From positions 1 to 48,964 of the forward strand of contig JAFGJS010000072.1 in the NCBI GenBank assembly GCA_016928995.1: DNA of 48,964 nucleotides, in the 5' to 3' direction. The DNA comes from Candidatus Sumerlaeota bacterium. GTDB taxonomy: Bacteria; Sumerlaeota; Sumerlaeia; JAFGJS01. A program made the translations under genes and the position numbers. Positions 24,701 to 33,249 of the stretch are shown here, piece by piece (position 1 is the stretch's first letter; the number at the start of each line of letters is the position of its first letter). Below the pieces are notes generated by a model, which was not told the DNA's origin, did not search any database, and saw only the letters and a program-made list of their open reading frames with translations.

Positions 24701-25669
24701 CTCGGTTCCCAACGGATAGCCCTTGCCGCCATTCGGCGGCAGCAGCGCCAGTTCGCGAACGCGCACTGAGCCGTTGTCCTCGATGACCAACTGTACGCCG
24801 GTGGTGAAAATCGGATCAAAATCAATGCGGATCGCGTCCTCCTCATTGTCACTGAACGACGCCCCCGGAATCGGTTTCCATCCATCGTCGGTGGCGTAGT
24901 TCAAATGAAAGTTGTGGATCGCGCCAGAACCTTCGCCGCAGTATATGTGCGCGCTGGCGATAGAGCGCGGCAGATTGAATTCAAGCTCGAGCTGATGCGG
25001 ACCCTGGGCATCCTCGCTCGCCCAGCACGAAGCGTCATCCACGATGCCGTCGGTCGCCAGAAATGGCCGCGACTTCGAATCGAGCTGCGAACTCGCGGTC
25101 ACCATGGGCGTCAGCGCAACCTCGAGCTCGACATCTTTATCGATGGGAAAGCCCTTGCCGTCGTTGGGCGAAAAGAGAGCCAGTTCCGTCACACTCACTT
25201 CGCCGTCGGCCGGGATGACCAGGCGAACCTTTGTCGTCTTGACGGACTCGCTGAAGAGCAGCTGCTTCTGCGTGTCCTGATTGCCGCTTGCCGAACCGCC
25301 TGGAATCGCAACCCACTTCGAACCGTCCCAGCTCTCCAGGGAGAAATCCGCAAGCGCGCCGTCGCCCTTGACGCCAGTAAACACGTGCGCGCTGCCGAGC
25401 TCAAATTCGTCCGGCAACTCGACTTCGAGCCAGTGCGGACCGTCGCCGTCGCCGCTGACCCAGCGCGACGAATCGCACACGATTCCATCGACCGCCCGCC
25501 AGGCGATCTGCGCGGATGAAACCGAATCCGCTTTGGCATCCGTGTAACGCGCCAGGTTCATCCCCTGCGCCCGCACGTCATGCGCGGCAAAAAGGCATAG
25601 GATTGTCAGGAGTGACAGGAGTGTTCCAATCATCCGAAATTTTTCTCGTTTGGCGGCGAAGTGCATCAT
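21722..25669 (-). CDS. Multimodular GH128-like glycoside hydrolase with lectin and FN3 modules
   Basis: This 1315-residue secreted protein has a signal peptide at 11-35 (ends in DVRAQG). Modules seen: two discoidin-like domains (about 38-170, 185-310; each ends LALFSPNDGKGFPI/LALLPPNGGKGYPL), a ricin-type domain (about 335-470), a catalytic core (about 475-735) resembling GH128 with YLMGFNEPDRP (Glu548) and VWNTEWNVV (Glu639) as likely acid/base and nucleophile, a second lectin-like part (about 740-870), then two copies of an FN3 domain plus a carbohydrate-binding-like sandwich (FN3 about 880-965 and 1090-1175; sandwiches about 975-1085 and 1180-1300). GH128 enzymes act on beta-1,3-glucans. 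The ATG at 25669 has a strong AAGGAAGGAAC site; an upstream in-frame start at 25735 is unnecessary. Substrate assignment is tentative. Confidence 0.8.
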   Translation of the reverse strand: MMHFAAKREKFRMIGTLLSLLTILCLFAAHDVRAQGMNLARYTDAKADSVSSAQIAWRAVDGIVCDSSRWVSGDGDGPHWLEVELPDEFELGSAHVFTGVKGDGALADFSLESWDGSKWVAIPGGSASGNQDTQKQLLFSESVKTTKVRLVIPADGEVSVTELALFSPNDGKGFPIDKDVELEVALTPMVTASSQLDSKSRPFLATDGIVDDASCWASEDAQGPHQLELEFNLPRSIASAHIYCGEGSGAIHNFHLNYATDDGWKPIPGASFSDNEEDAIRIDFDPIFTTGVQLVIEDNGSVRVRELALLPPNGGKGYPLGTEVKIAPPAQTRYATYWDNLYTLENKQNGLAVDATDDGAAILAPATGDPSQQYYVLNLYGTDFYRIVNRETQLCLEVAGASEKSNAPVREHKYYALDHQLWTIEDTGNEQKKLINVHSGMALAASGSQTNTQLVQQPTADSDDQQWSIVFRSHYPKKGLAEQGGGRRHTDQRISHYYNWGKDPGENLPDTMHLQPMHWGNGGWEDLALRQAEWAATSWPVYLMGFNEPDRPDQSRMPWELVVKLWSRFEAVELPLVSPSTSWWNNGWAQNFFRVAKEMGMRYDAVAIHVYIGWPNADQFLDICDSASRNYGAPVWNTEWNVVNWGGPAGWTFEQHYTWMAEVLYRMELDDHVARYEFFPFALGWPNGAPGAPWEHDRLTLRPLGRLFGSWDGDTQLRENTYYYLHNRDSHKRIASGEKKGVPGMTGIFDIHPATNWLLVAADNGKYFIVSRANGWRLSTDGKQLTLASARTQDASAQWTLTHHRHGYYFIENDSTGARLQFSGNEDAPSIGSIELADASAQWRFIKVYKPGALPGKRDKISPEPPQELSIVEGYDIVKISWKNVARPSDFAGYNIYRAKKEGGRFKRIAKLVNKENYADMSVKNGRTYYYAVSSVDFSGNESDRSETVAGTPNNWLMTDEADPAVTYTSEWGTYVGQGGFMRTEHFCESAGATATFTFEGSHIRVYGFVRNDLGFADIILDGELVDSVDCYSRRRNFHALLFEDANLKPGKHTIQVRCNGKSNPDARGFEIILDAFEYIVDGPDAAAPSIPTGLGAKTDNQLISLNWTPNPEADFIAYTLSRADGEDREFSVLAENLTDSSYEDRTVKNGRKYAYRVNARDAAGNVSEYSESLIASPGVIFKVDDAHESISYTGRWGQYGGNPGYKNTEHYSETTGSEATFTFEGCKVLYYGHRREDLGIAEILLDGKSAGKVDCFWQTTSYGQLLFTSDDLPMGKHTLTVRLTGEKHENSSGTEIIVDAFEYKTIGEEAEAAK

Positions 25670-26246
25670 TGTTCCTTCCTTATCATGGTTTGATGTGGCG
25701 ACGGACGCTGTCAGACTGAGTCGCATCAATTTCATTCGGCGCCGGCGGCAAATCGGCGGATACGCGCCGCCTTTCGCCGTGGCGTATGCTTGGTATCCTG
25801 GATCGGCGCGGTCAAGCGAAATCGGCTCCGCGTGAACCTGCTCGCGTTTCCAGACCTTTGAGTTTTTGCCATCGAACGAGCTATTGCTGTTTGGCGGACA
25901 TTACTCGGTTTTGCTGCGCTGATCACGGGAGAGCCGAAAGCGAACCTATCCAGAATGAGGTTACGGCCTTCGGTCCAGACTCTATCGGCTTCATCCGGCG
26001 GCTGTTATGCGCCGGCGCCTCGTCACAAGTAAAACATAGCAATGACATCGAATCGCTGATTGCGGTCAATAACATGACACAAGAAATTGAATTTGGATTG
26101 GTTTTTTTTGTGAAAAAGCCAAATGAAAACGGGCAGCCGATCCTGACTGACTGCCCGTTTCATCGCTCTTTTCGGAATTCAATCCCATTCATGCCTCTGC
26201 CGCCGATCAACACGAACGGCAAAGGCGAATGAGACGAATGTTCGGT
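25670..26246. other. Intergenic region with no recognised gene
   Basis: About 580 bp between two minus-strand glycoside hydrolase genes. The left part should hold the promoter of the GH128-like gene. The right end holds the terminator of the GH105 gene (26113-26163). Short open frames here have no ribosome site or recognisable product. Confidence 0.5.
26113..26163 (-). terminator. Terminator of the GH105 gene
   Basis: A hairpin of about 10-13 bp (AAACGGGCAG near 26127-26136 with CTGCCCGTTTCAT 26151-26163, loop about 14 nt) is followed on the minus strand by ATTTGGC and five T (26117-26113). It is about 85 bp past the GH105 stop. Confidence 0.7.
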
Positions 26247-28193
26247 TTAATCAACCGCCCATTGCTGATTCGTGCCGCCCCAATAGGACCATGTGCCGAC
26301 GTTGGAGCCGTTTGAGGTGCCATAGGCGTCCAGGCACTGACCCGTGGAAAGCGTCGGTGTGATGCGGAAATATCCGCTGCCCACATCTGAGAACATGAAG
26401 CGCTGGGTGCCGCCGCCCCAATAACTGTAAAGGGCGATGTTGGTGCCGTTGCTTGTGCCCCAATTCCAGACATCGATCGAGCGATTGCCGCTCTGCGCGC
26501 TGCGGATGCTGTAAATGCTGCCGCCCAGGTCCGCGATATTCCAGCGTTGATCCGTGGCGCCGCTATCCGTGTAGATTCTGACGTTCGAACCGTTTGAATT
26601 GCCGTCCGCTTCCATCACACGTCCACTGGAGCGATTCGTGATCGTCAGGCTGCTGCCTGTGGGAACTGTGGGGGTTTCGGTTTCGGTGATGGTGCTCTTG
26701 AACACAATCGGAATGTTCACTTCAGTGATGCTGTTCCACGCGCTGACGCTGTTGCCCCATCCGCAAATGCGGATCGCTTTCACGGATTGGGCTGTGAAAC
26801 TGAACTCCTCCAGATCGGTTGAACTGCCGCTGCTTGACACGTAGCTGGCGGAAGACGTACTGGCGGGAACCACGCGGGTGAAACTGGTTCCATTCGAGGA
26901 CGCCCAGATGGCGATCCGGCCAGATCGTTGGTCGCCCAGATAGAAGGCGACGTCGATGTGATCCAATGCCGTCGCGGTGGATAGCGTATATTGGATATAC
27001 TCCGTGCCATCGGCGCCTTCCTGGGACCAACGGGTGTCAAAGTTCCCGTCCATCGTGTTTTCCGGCGGATTGCCGGTTTGGTATCCGGTTGCGCTGATGG
27101 TCACCAGCGCATTGAACATGCGCAGGATTTCGCTGCCGGCCAGCAGAAACGCGCCGTAGCCATAATCCCCTTCGCTATCGTAGGTCGCGGAGTATGGCCG
27201 GGCGCCGACAGCCTGGGTATACCCGAGCAATCCATCCGAATGCAATGAAGTGGAGACCATGCCGCACCAGCCATTGACAACGGCCTGAGTATAGTTGGCG
27301 CTGGATGAATCCACCAACAGACCTTCATTGAGTCCGTACGCCATGGCGTAGGTGAAAAAACCGGTGCAGCTTGTCTCCGGATTGGAGTAGGATGAGTTTG
27401 TCGGATCGGTGATGGAAGCGCGCCACAAACCATCATCCTGCTGCCACGGCAACAATGCCGCCGCCATGGTTTGCAGCATGGACTTGAATTCAGGGCGATA
27501 GGTGGTGTCATTGGCCGGCAACTGCTCCAGAACACGAGCGCATCCGGCGATGACCCAGCCATTCCCTCGTCCCCAATAGGTGTTGGGCGCTGAGGCTTTG
27601 TAATCGGGATCGCGCCACCAAAGCCCTAGCGACGAATTATACAGGGCGTAATCGTTTTTCATGTAGTTGTACATTTCATACATGTTCACCAGATAGGACG
27701 AATCGTTATACAGATATCCCATGCGAGTCAGCGTGGATCCCGCCATATAGAAGGCGTCGATCCACCACCAGTCGTCCTCGTAGTTGTTGCTCAATACGGA
27801 ATCGATTGTGTCGGTGATATCCGCGACGCGCTCGGATTGCGGATCGACGTAATAGAGATCAATGTAGGTTTGGCCGCAGCAATGCGCATCCGCGCTTTCT
27901 CCATAGGTGTCGCCATAGTCCGTGCCGTGAAGCCAGCTGTTATTTTCGCCCCAACTGACAGCGCGATTGTAATAGGCGTCGATGCCCGTCAGCTCCCACA
28001 TCCGGAAATTCCCCGTCTGATAGGCGCTGCGCGCCCAGCCGGAAGAGCCGACGGAATAATGCGATTGAAAATAGTCGTTGGCGAGCCGCATGGACTCCAC
28101 CACGTCGATTCTTTCGATGTCAGCGTCGGCCCTCAACGCGAATGCCGCAAACACTAGTGCGCAAAGCAATAGTTTCAATGATCTGTTATTCAT
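26247..28193 (-). CDS. GH105 unsaturated rhamnogalacturonyl hydrolase with lectin modules
   Basis: This 648-residue secreted enzyme should cleave unsaturated uronic acid from oligosaccharides made by pectate or rhamnogalacturonan lyases. The signal peptide covers residues 1-24 (ends ALRADA). An alpha/alpha-barrel core (about 30-375) shows GH88/GH105-type motifs: DDWWWIDAFYMAGSTLTRMG (D146 region, aligned with the catalytic Asp of YteR) and YWGRGNGWVIAG. It is followed by an F5/8-type domain (about 390-535) and a ricin-type trefoil domain (about 545-648) with QW repeats (DQRWNI, NQQWAVD). GH105 enzymes are usually about 370 residues and cytoplasmic, so a signal peptide and two binding modules are unusual. 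The ATG at 28193 has an AAAGGA site; an upstream in-frame start at 28295 was rejected. Confidence 0.88.
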   Translation of the reverse strand: MNNRSLKLLLCALVFAAFALRADADIERIDVVESMRLANDYFQSHYSVGSSGWARSAYQTGNFRMWELTGIDAYYNRAVSWGENNSWLHGTDYGDTYGESADAHCCGQTYIDLYYVDPQSERVADITDTIDSVLSNNYEDDWWWIDAFYMAGSTLTRMGYLYNDSSYLVNMYEMYNYMKNDYALYNSSLGLWWRDPDYKASAPNTYWGRGNGWVIAGCARVLEQLPANDTTYRPEFKSMLQTMAAALLPWQQDDGLWRASITDPTNSSYSNPETSCTGFFTYAMAYGLNEGLLVDSSSANYTQAVVNGWCGMVSTSLHSDGLLGYTQAVGARPYSATYDSEGDYGYGAFLLAGSEILRMFNALVTISATGYQTGNPPENTMDGNFDTRWSQEGADGTEYIQYTLSTATALDHIDVAFYLGDQRSGRIAIWASSNGTSFTRVVPASTSSASYVSSSGSSTDLEEFSFTAQSVKAIRICGWGNSVSAWNSITEVNIPIVFKSTITETETPTVPTGSSLTITNRSSGRVMEADGNSNGSNVRIYTDSGATDQRWNIADLGGSIYSIRSAQSGNRSIDVWNWGTSNGTNIALYSYWGGGTQRFMFSDVGSGYFRITPTLSTGQCLDAYGTSNGSNVGTWSYWGGTNQQWAVD

Positions 28194-29123
28194 TGATGCA
28201 TTCCTTTCTGTGATTGAATTAGAAATGTCCCCTTGATTGGCGGTTTGGATCGATCCTGCAACGATGGTTCTCTGACATTTCTGCACGCCAGCCACTTCTA
28301 CCGGTACGAATCAGCAAACACCAGTGTACATTGCAATCAATCAAATGATTTGAGCTTCATTGGCCCATCACATTCGGCAGCCATCATTTCATTTTGTGAA
28401 GAGACTTTGTTTTTTTCGACGCTGTTCTAAAAAACTGTGGCAATCGAGCGCTGAAGTTTGCTTGTTGCGACGATACGCCGTTAGGGTTTTTTAGAAAGTG
28501 TCTGATCCAAAGCCTTCCACATACTTGCATCACAAAGTAAATAAGCGCCTAGTCCCTCCTTTCGTAAAGGAATTGGGTGCATTACATGGCAATCAACACA
28601 TTATTTCATGATCTTATGCAACAAACGCAAACAAATCTTCATGGCAAACAAATGACAACCAAACGCTAAGGGCGCCAGCTGGTCCAATTGAGTTTCGCAG
28701 TCAAGATACCAACACAATAGCGGCCGGTTTTCAATTTAAAATTTTCATCTCGAAAAAAATGAACTGTATCCCGCTGTTTTCCACCGGAATATTCTGCATT
28801 GTTCCATCAACGTTTTTTTTGGATGAGCGCGCTTGTTTGATGCCGCCAGATGGATCACGGTCAAGATCCGGAAATGATATGGCGCTGTATATACATGCTG
28901 TATTGATTGACATATCAGCTGTCGATATGATTGATATTTTATAAGTGTAGTTTTATCGATCCTCGGAATACATGACGGGATTGCATCGAGCGCCGATCGC
29001 CTGCGATGATGAAGCTCAATCATGCGTTGCAGTCAGGAGCGCAGCATGCAGTCTGCTTGATGAGTCAACTTTGGCGTTCGATCGGGTGAAGCTGTGTGCG
29101 AATCCATCGGGGGAGGATTGAAT
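28194..29123. other. 930-bp region without a supported gene
   Basis: No convincing coding region. The left 200 bp should hold the GH105 promoter. Base composition becomes AT-rich (about 28500-28960), unlike the coding flanks. Small open frames on both strands (for example around 28731-28944) overlap each other, have no ribosome sites and resemble nothing. The boundary with the nitroreductase remnant suggests deletion or decay took place here. Confidence 0.5.
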
Positions 29124-29477
29124 ATGGCGCAACCGTTGCATCTGATTGATTTGGCAGCCTGCCGGGGCGATGGCGCGGACCACTATCTGCACAATGCGCC
29201 GTTGCTGATGTTGTTTCATGGCAACCGGAGAATTGTATCATATGAAGAAAACGCCCAGTTGGTCTGTCATCATGCGATGCTGGCGGCTGTGTCGTTGGGG
29301 CTGGGCGCCACGATCATCGGTCTGATTCCGCCCGTGGTCGATCGCTCGAAAGTTTTACGTAAGCGCTACGGCGTGCCCAAGGAGAACAAGATCCTCGCCG
29401 CGCTGATTATCGGCCGCCCGAAATACAAGTACAAAAAAAGCATCCACCGCGAGTTGGCGGGCGTGAAGATTGTGTAA
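29124..29477 (+). pseudogene. Nitroreductase, C-terminal fragment
   Basis: These 117 codons match only the last third of a nitroreductase-family flavoprotein of about 270 residues. GADHYLHNAPLLMLFHGN, then YEENAQLVCHHAMLAAVSLGLGATIIG, then VPKENKILAALIIGRPKYKY correspond to the family's G-AP-L/I, AL-LGLGT and GYPKYRY-type segments. The N-terminal FMN-binding R-S-RR-F part (and any N-terminal ferredoxin domain) is missing, and stops occur in all frames just upstream. A good ribosome site (GGGGGAGG) precedes the ATG at 29124, so a short product could be made, but it would lack most of the flavin site. The simplest reading is a remnant left by a deletion. Alternative: a short accessory protein derived from it. 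Confidence 0.65.
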
Positions 29478-29516
29478 TGGTTCGATCCGTGGCAAAATTT
29501 TGATCGAGGCGAATCC

Positions 29517-29897
29517 ATGACAGACCTGATCATGAATATTGTAATCTATGCGGCGTTGGGTCTTTTCATTTTTGTATATTTCATCAAAAGCAAAAAGAAC
29601 CATGAACCTTATTCCATCAATCAAGTGCATAAAATATTATCGATTACGATCATATCCCATATTGTGGTCATTCCGGTTGTTTTATCGGGATATTTTAGTA
29701 CGAAATTCTGGCTTTCTCTGATTGCGCTATTTGTCGCGTGCTTTCTGATTTGCGCGTTTTTCGTACGACGCGGAAAGAATTGGGCTCGATATGCAATTCT
29801 GCCCTATTTATTCGTTCAAATTGTATTCCCATCCCTGTTGTCGGCTTGTTTGCCTCTGCATTCTGCTATTATGTTTTGTTTGTTTCAACGGAAGTAA
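29517..29897 (+). CDS. Small four-helix membrane protein
   Basis: This 126-residue protein is not recognised. It has about four hydrophobic helices (about 5-23, 40-59, 63-84 and 92-120) and basic loops (SKKNHEP, RRGKNWAR) consistent with an inner-membrane protein. A GAGGCG ribosome site is well placed before the ATG. It lies between a nitroreductase remnant and the hybrid kinase gene in the same direction, but 285 bp separate it from the latter. The base composition is clearly more AT-rich than that of the surrounding genes, which may point to a different origin or merely to hydrophobic codon use. Confidence 0.55.
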   Translation: MTDLIMNIVIYAALGLFIFVYFIKSKKNHEPYSINQVHKILSITIISHIVVIPVVLSGYFSTKFWLSLIALFVACFLICAFFVRRGKNWARYAILPYLFVQIVFPSLLSACLPLHSAIMFCLFQRK

Positions 29898-30182
29898 AAG
29901 ATCATTTTATGATTCATCCGTCCTAACATGGGGGAAACCTCCGTAATGCCAGATAAAATAACTATTGCTCGGATTTGGCACACTATAGGGATCGGAAATT
30001 TCATTCGATATAGCATATAATAGGATGAAAATGTTGTTTGTTCTGATACGTTTGCATTTGCCTGGTGTCCGCATGAACCGCCTGCAGCCGCGCTAATGCG
30101 TCATGTGTTGGAGGCCGCTATTGTAGCGTGAGGATCCTCTGTATCCTCGTCATAAAAAATCGGCTTTTTTGAGGCCAGCAAT

Positions 30183-33100
30183 ATGACCGAGCATAATCCG
30201 GCAGACGCCCGTCTCGCGGGATCAAAGGACGTCGATTGGTATCGCGCGCTTTTTGAGTGGGCGAACGATGGCATCGCCACAATCGACAACGGCATCTTTA
30301 CAGATTGCAACCAGCAAGTGCTGAAAATTCTGCAATGCGCCAAGGATCAAGTGATCGGTCATACTCCTGGCGATATTTCGCCCCCCTTTCAACTGGACGG
30401 ACAATCTTCGGCAGACAAGGCCCGAGAGATGCTGCGGCGGGCGGACGCCGGGGAGTCGATGGTTTTCGAATGGCTTCATTGCATGACGGACGGCACGCCC
30501 ATTCCTTGCGAGATCAGCCTGAACAAGATCCAAACTGGCGACAGGACTACGATTCTGGTGTTGATGCGCGACATCACGGATCGCAAAAAGGCGGAACAAG
30601 CAGTGCGCTTGAGCGAAAGCCGGTTTCGCGCGCTTGTCGAGAACGCCGGCGACGCGTTCTTCCTTTGCATGAAAGACGGCGAGATCTTGGATGTGAATCA
30701 ACGCGCATGCGAGAGCCTGGGCTTTACGCGCGAGGAACTGCTGACGATGACAATTGAGCAAATCGACATCCAGTCGGGATCTGAAAGCAATCTGGATGAA
30801 TTCAGGAATAAGCTCAGACCGGGAAAGTCCGCGACCATCGAAGGCGTTCATCGCCGTAAAGACGGAACGACGTTTCCTGTCGAGGTGCGCGTTGGCTTGA
30901 TGGAGATGAGCGGCGAGCACTTCCTGCTGGGTTTGGCGCGCGATGTCAGTGAGCGCAAGCAGACGATTGAAAGACTGCAGGAAAGCGAAGAGAAGTACCG
31001 CGCGTTGTTTGAAAATTCGCTCGAAGGGATGTTGATTTCCAAAAACGAACAGGTGATCTCCGCCAACCAGGCTTTGTTGAATATGCTGGGGTATGCGTCG
31101 CAGGAGGAGATCGCCGGAAAAACCATCCTGGATCATGTCGCGCCGGAGTCGCGTGAGATGGCGATGAACATCTTACGCCAGGAAGCCGAAGGGAAACATG
31201 AACCACGCTTCTTTGAATTGAAAGCATTGCATCAGGACGGAAGTTTGCGCGACATCGAAATATCGAGCATTAACGTCGTCATTGGCGATGAGCAATACAT
31301 GCAAAGCATCATTCGCGACGTCACGGAGCGCAACCAATCGCAAGCGGCTTTGCGCGAACGCGATGCGATGATCCACGCGCTGGTCGAAACATCCAGGGAT
31401 TGGATCTGGTCGATCAACCTGGAAGGCGTGCATACCTACTCGAATCCGGCGATCCGGGAGATTCTGGGGTATGAACCTGATGAGATTGTCGGCAAATCTT
31501 GCTTCAATCTGATACACGAACAAGACCTGCCCGTTGTCAGGGAGCATATCCTTCAAAAAACCGCCGAGAAAAAAGGTTGGAGCAACTTTTTGATTCGATG
31601 GCGGCATAAGGATAGCAGCTGGCGATTTTTAGAGAGCAACGCTGTGCCCATCTTCGACGCTGCGGGTGAACTGACCGGATTCCAAGGCGTGGATCGTGAT
31701 GTGACTGAGCGCGTTCATACCGGAGAACAGCTCCGTCAGCTCCATACAGCCATTGAGCAAATCGTGGACGGCGTCATGATTTGCGATCCGGATGGCGTCG
31801 TCTCGTACGTCAATCCCGCCCTTGAACGAATCACAGGCTATGCCCGCTCCGAACTGGTCGGCAGGCCAGCGAACCTTCTGGATGACGGAAGCGACGACAA
31901 AGAATTTTTTCTAAAAATGCGTGAGACGATCATGACCAACCAGTTCTGGCAGGGCCGGAGAATCTGGAGGGGCAAGGGTGGGGAACCGATTATTCTATCC
32001 ATCACGATTTCTTCGATTGTCGACGCGAAGAAAAATGTGATCGGCTCCGTGGCCGCGATGCGCGACATCACGGAGCAAACGAGATTTGAGAAACAACTGC
32101 GCCAGGCCCAGAAAATGGAGGCGATCGGCAATCTGGCGGGAGGCATCGCGCACGATTTCAACAATATCCTCGCGGCCATGCTCGGTTATACCGAGATCGC
32201 GATCAACGAGCTCGACTCCGGCGTCAGCCCCAACGTCGACAACCTGCGCAATGTGCTGGAATCCGGCGAACGCGCCAAGGAACTCGTCAATCAAATCCTC
32301 GCCTTCAGCCGTCAAAGCGAAAAACAAAAAATTCCCGTCGACTTGAAAGCCATCGTGAAAGAGGTGCTTAAATTCTTGCGCGCTTCGCTGCCCAGTACGA
32401 TCGAAATCCGGCAAAATGTCGAGGCGAAAGTCGGCGCCGTTTCCGCTGATCCGACGCAAATGCATCAGATCATCATGAATCTTTGCACGAACGCCTGGCA
32501 TGCGATGCGCGAAAACGGCGGCACGCTCGAGGTGGGTTTGAAGCAGGTGGAACTGGACGCGAAATCCGCCGAGGAACACTCCCTGCAGAAGCCTGGAGAT
32601 TATGTCCTGCTCACCGTGCATGACACGGGACATGGCATTGATGCTCAGGTGCTGGATCGCATTTTCGATCCTTTTTTCACGACTAAAGGGCAAGGCAAGG
32701 GAACCGGCATGGGCTTGGCCGTGGTGCATGGCATCGTCAAAAGCCATCAAGGGGCGATTTCCGTGCATACTGAAACGGGCAAAGGGACGACGTTCGAAGT
32801 TATACTCCCCCGCATCGAGACAAGCGCGGAAAGCATCCCGATCGAAGATGAGCAGGCGCCCATGGGAACCGAGCGGATTCTGATCGTCGACGACGAAGAG
32901 ATGCTGGTGAATATGATCCGCAGAATGCTGGAGCCGCTGGGCTATCATGTTACGGCCAGGACCGGCAGCGAAGAGGCCTATCAGACATTCATGACCAGCC
33001 CGGAAGACTTCGACCTGGTGCTCACCGACCTGACGATGCCGAAAATGACGGGCTTTCAACTAGCGCTGGAAATACTCGAAACGCGGCCGGACATGCCCAT

Positions 33101-33239
33101 CCTGCTTTGCACGGGCTACAGCGACGCCATCACGCCGGACGAAGCGAGAAACGCCGGGATCCGCGAAATGATGATGAAACCCCTGACCAAGCGCGAACTG
33201 GCCATAGCCATCCGGCGGGCGCTGGATCATCAGAAATAG
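30183..33239 (+). CDS. Five-PAS hybrid histidine kinase with receiver domain
   Basis: This 1018-residue soluble sensor kinase has no membrane helix. Five PAS/PAC units in tandem lie at about 17-140, 145-265, 270-390, 395-515 and 520-640, each ending in the R-D-V/I-T-E/D-R/Q signature (MRDITDRK, ARDVSERK, IRDVTERN, DRDVTERV, MRDITEQT). The dimerisation/phosphoacceptor helix follows (GNLAGGIAHDFNNIL, His657), then the ATP-binding domain (NLCTNAWHAM, DTGHGID, GTGMGLAVVHGI) and a receiver domain (about 895-1018; LIVDDEE, phosphoacceptor Asp949 in VLTDLTMPK). It senses an unknown cytoplasmic cue, and the H-to-D relay is internal. A GAGG ribosome site lies before the start. It is followed after 10 bp by a truncated sigma-54 activator, presumably its former output partner. 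Confidence 0.95.
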   Translation: MTEHNPADARLAGSKDVDWYRALFEWANDGIATIDNGIFTDCNQQVLKILQCAKDQVIGHTPGDISPPFQLDGQSSADKAREMLRRADAGESMVFEWLHCMTDGTPIPCEISLNKIQTGDRTTILVLMRDITDRKKAEQAVRLSESRFRALVENAGDAFFLCMKDGEILDVNQRACESLGFTREELLTMTIEQIDIQSGSESNLDEFRNKLRPGKSATIEGVHRRKDGTTFPVEVRVGLMEMSGEHFLLGLARDVSERKQTIERLQESEEKYRALFENSLEGMLISKNEQVISANQALLNMLGYASQEEIAGKTILDHVAPESREMAMNILRQEAEGKHEPRFFELKALHQDGSLRDIEISSINVVIGDEQYMQSIIRDVTERNQSQAALRERDAMIHALVETSRDWIWSINLEGVHTYSNPAIREILGYEPDEIVGKSCFNLIHEQDLPVVREHILQKTAEKKGWSNFLIRWRHKDSSWRFLESNAVPIFDAAGELTGFQGVDRDVTERVHTGEQLRQLHTAIEQIVDGVMICDPDGVVSYVNPALERITGYARSELVGRPANLLDDGSDDKEFFLKMRETIMTNQFWQGRRIWRGKGGEPIILSITISSIVDAKKNVIGSVAAMRDITEQTRFEKQLRQAQKMEAIGNLAGGIAHDFNNILAAMLGYTEIAINELDSGVSPNVDNLRNVLESGERAKELVNQILAFSRQSEKQKIPVDLKAIVKEVLKFLRASLPSTIEIRQNVEAKVGAVSADPTQMHQIIMNLCTNAWHAMRENGGTLEVGLKQVELDAKSAEEHSLQKPGDYVLLTVHDTGHGIDAQVLDRIFDPFFTTKGQGKGTGMGLAVVHGIVKSHQGAISVHTETGKGTTFEVILPRIETSAESIPIEDEQAPMGTERILIVDDEEMLVNMIRRMLEPLGYHVTARTGSEEAYQTFMTSPEDFDLVLTDLTMPKMTGFQLALEILETRPDMPILLCTGYSDAITPDEARNAGIREMMMKPLTKRELAIAIRRALDHQK

Positions 33240-33249
33240 GAAATTCCAA

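Noticed and set aside
28731-28944. Short open frames on both strands in the gene-poor region
   Set aside because: They overlap each other antisense, have no ribosome sites and no recognisable sequence pattern.
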